Source of the DNA: Polyrhizophydium stewartii
Taxonomy: Eukaryota > Chytridiomycota > Chytridiomycetes > Rhizophydiales
NCBI GenBank assembly: GCA_027604665.1
Contig: JADGIZ010000025.1
Span: 1 to 41,851, forward strand
Reading direction: 5' to 3'
Length of the DNA stretch: 41,851 bases
The position numbers were made by a program, and so were the translations under genes. The notes beneath the pieces are model-generated. The model saw nothing but the letters and a program-made list of their open reading frames with translations, had not been told where the DNA came from and did no database searches. Every line of letters begins with the position of its first letter. The first letter of the stretch is position 1. Below are positions 41,743 through 41,851 of this stretch, one piece after another.

Positions 41743-41851
41743 TGGGCAGCGACGGGCAAACCGCAATTGACTGCAAACCCGACAGGTGAGAGACGGCCCG
41801 CCGCCCAGCTGCGCCTCGCGCACGGCCCGCCGCCCGCCCGCCCGCGTGCCC
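41743..41851. promoter_or_regulatory. upstream flank of SAD1/USP39 at the window edge
   Basis: The last 109 bases, GC-rich, presumably the SAD1/USP39 promoter or leader. No motif is recognised. Confidence 0.3.

Overview
This is a nuclear window from a GC-rich, gene-dense unicellular eukaryote that builds a motile cilium or flagellum. Seventeen gene calls fit in 41.8 kb, usually 50-300 bp apart, and most are broken by short introns (about 45-140 nt, GT-AG plus three clear GC-AG cases) that often carry a CTGAC-like branch point just before the acceptor. A ciliary transition-zone protein (nephrocystin-1), an axonemal outer-arm dynein intermediate chain (DNAI1 type) and NME5 argue against a yeast, mould or land plant. 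A free-living flagellate protist (for example apusomonad-like) or a zoosporic fungus would fit; I cannot name the species from sequence alone. All exon joins below were read by eye from splice signals and family resemblance, so boundaries are approximate.

Layout, left to right. 1-1080: a possible 53-codon ORF (-) and a small one-span membrane protein (+), both unrecognised. 1083-3273 (+): nephrocystin-1. 3345-7453 (-): a RasGEF with two ubiquitin-like regions. 7570-11445 (+): the elongation factors LEO1 and IWS1/SPN1 in tandem. 11566-12761 (+): the Golgi protein TVP23. 12810-16713 (+): exportin-T. 16790-20528 (-): TOPBP1/Dpb11-type multi-BRCT checkpoint protein. 20680-22470 (+): an intronless S10 serine carboxypeptidase. 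22696-28062 (+): the spliceosomal intron-binding protein Aquarius, whose helicase motifs look eroded. 28124-30918 (+): a BRCT-WGR-PARP enzyme. 31210-34873 (+): VPS39. 34989-37733 (-): DNAI1. 37815-38878 (-): NME5. 39071-39439 (+): a short spliced ORF ending in a TnpB/Fanzor-like zinc ribbon. 39677-41742 (-): SAD1/USP39.

The genes do not form one pathway, but themes recur: transcription elongation (LEO1, IWS1), splicing (Aquarius, SAD1/USP39), DNA damage response (TOPBP1, PARP), the flagellum (NPHP1, DNAI1, NME5) and endomembranes (TVP23, VPS39, carboxypeptidase). The observations most worth following are the Fanzor/TnpB-like fragment, the degenerate Aquarius ATPase motifs, the adjacent LEO1 and IWS1 genes with candidate TND-interacting motifs, and an RFX X-box-like site 27 bp upstream of NME5.
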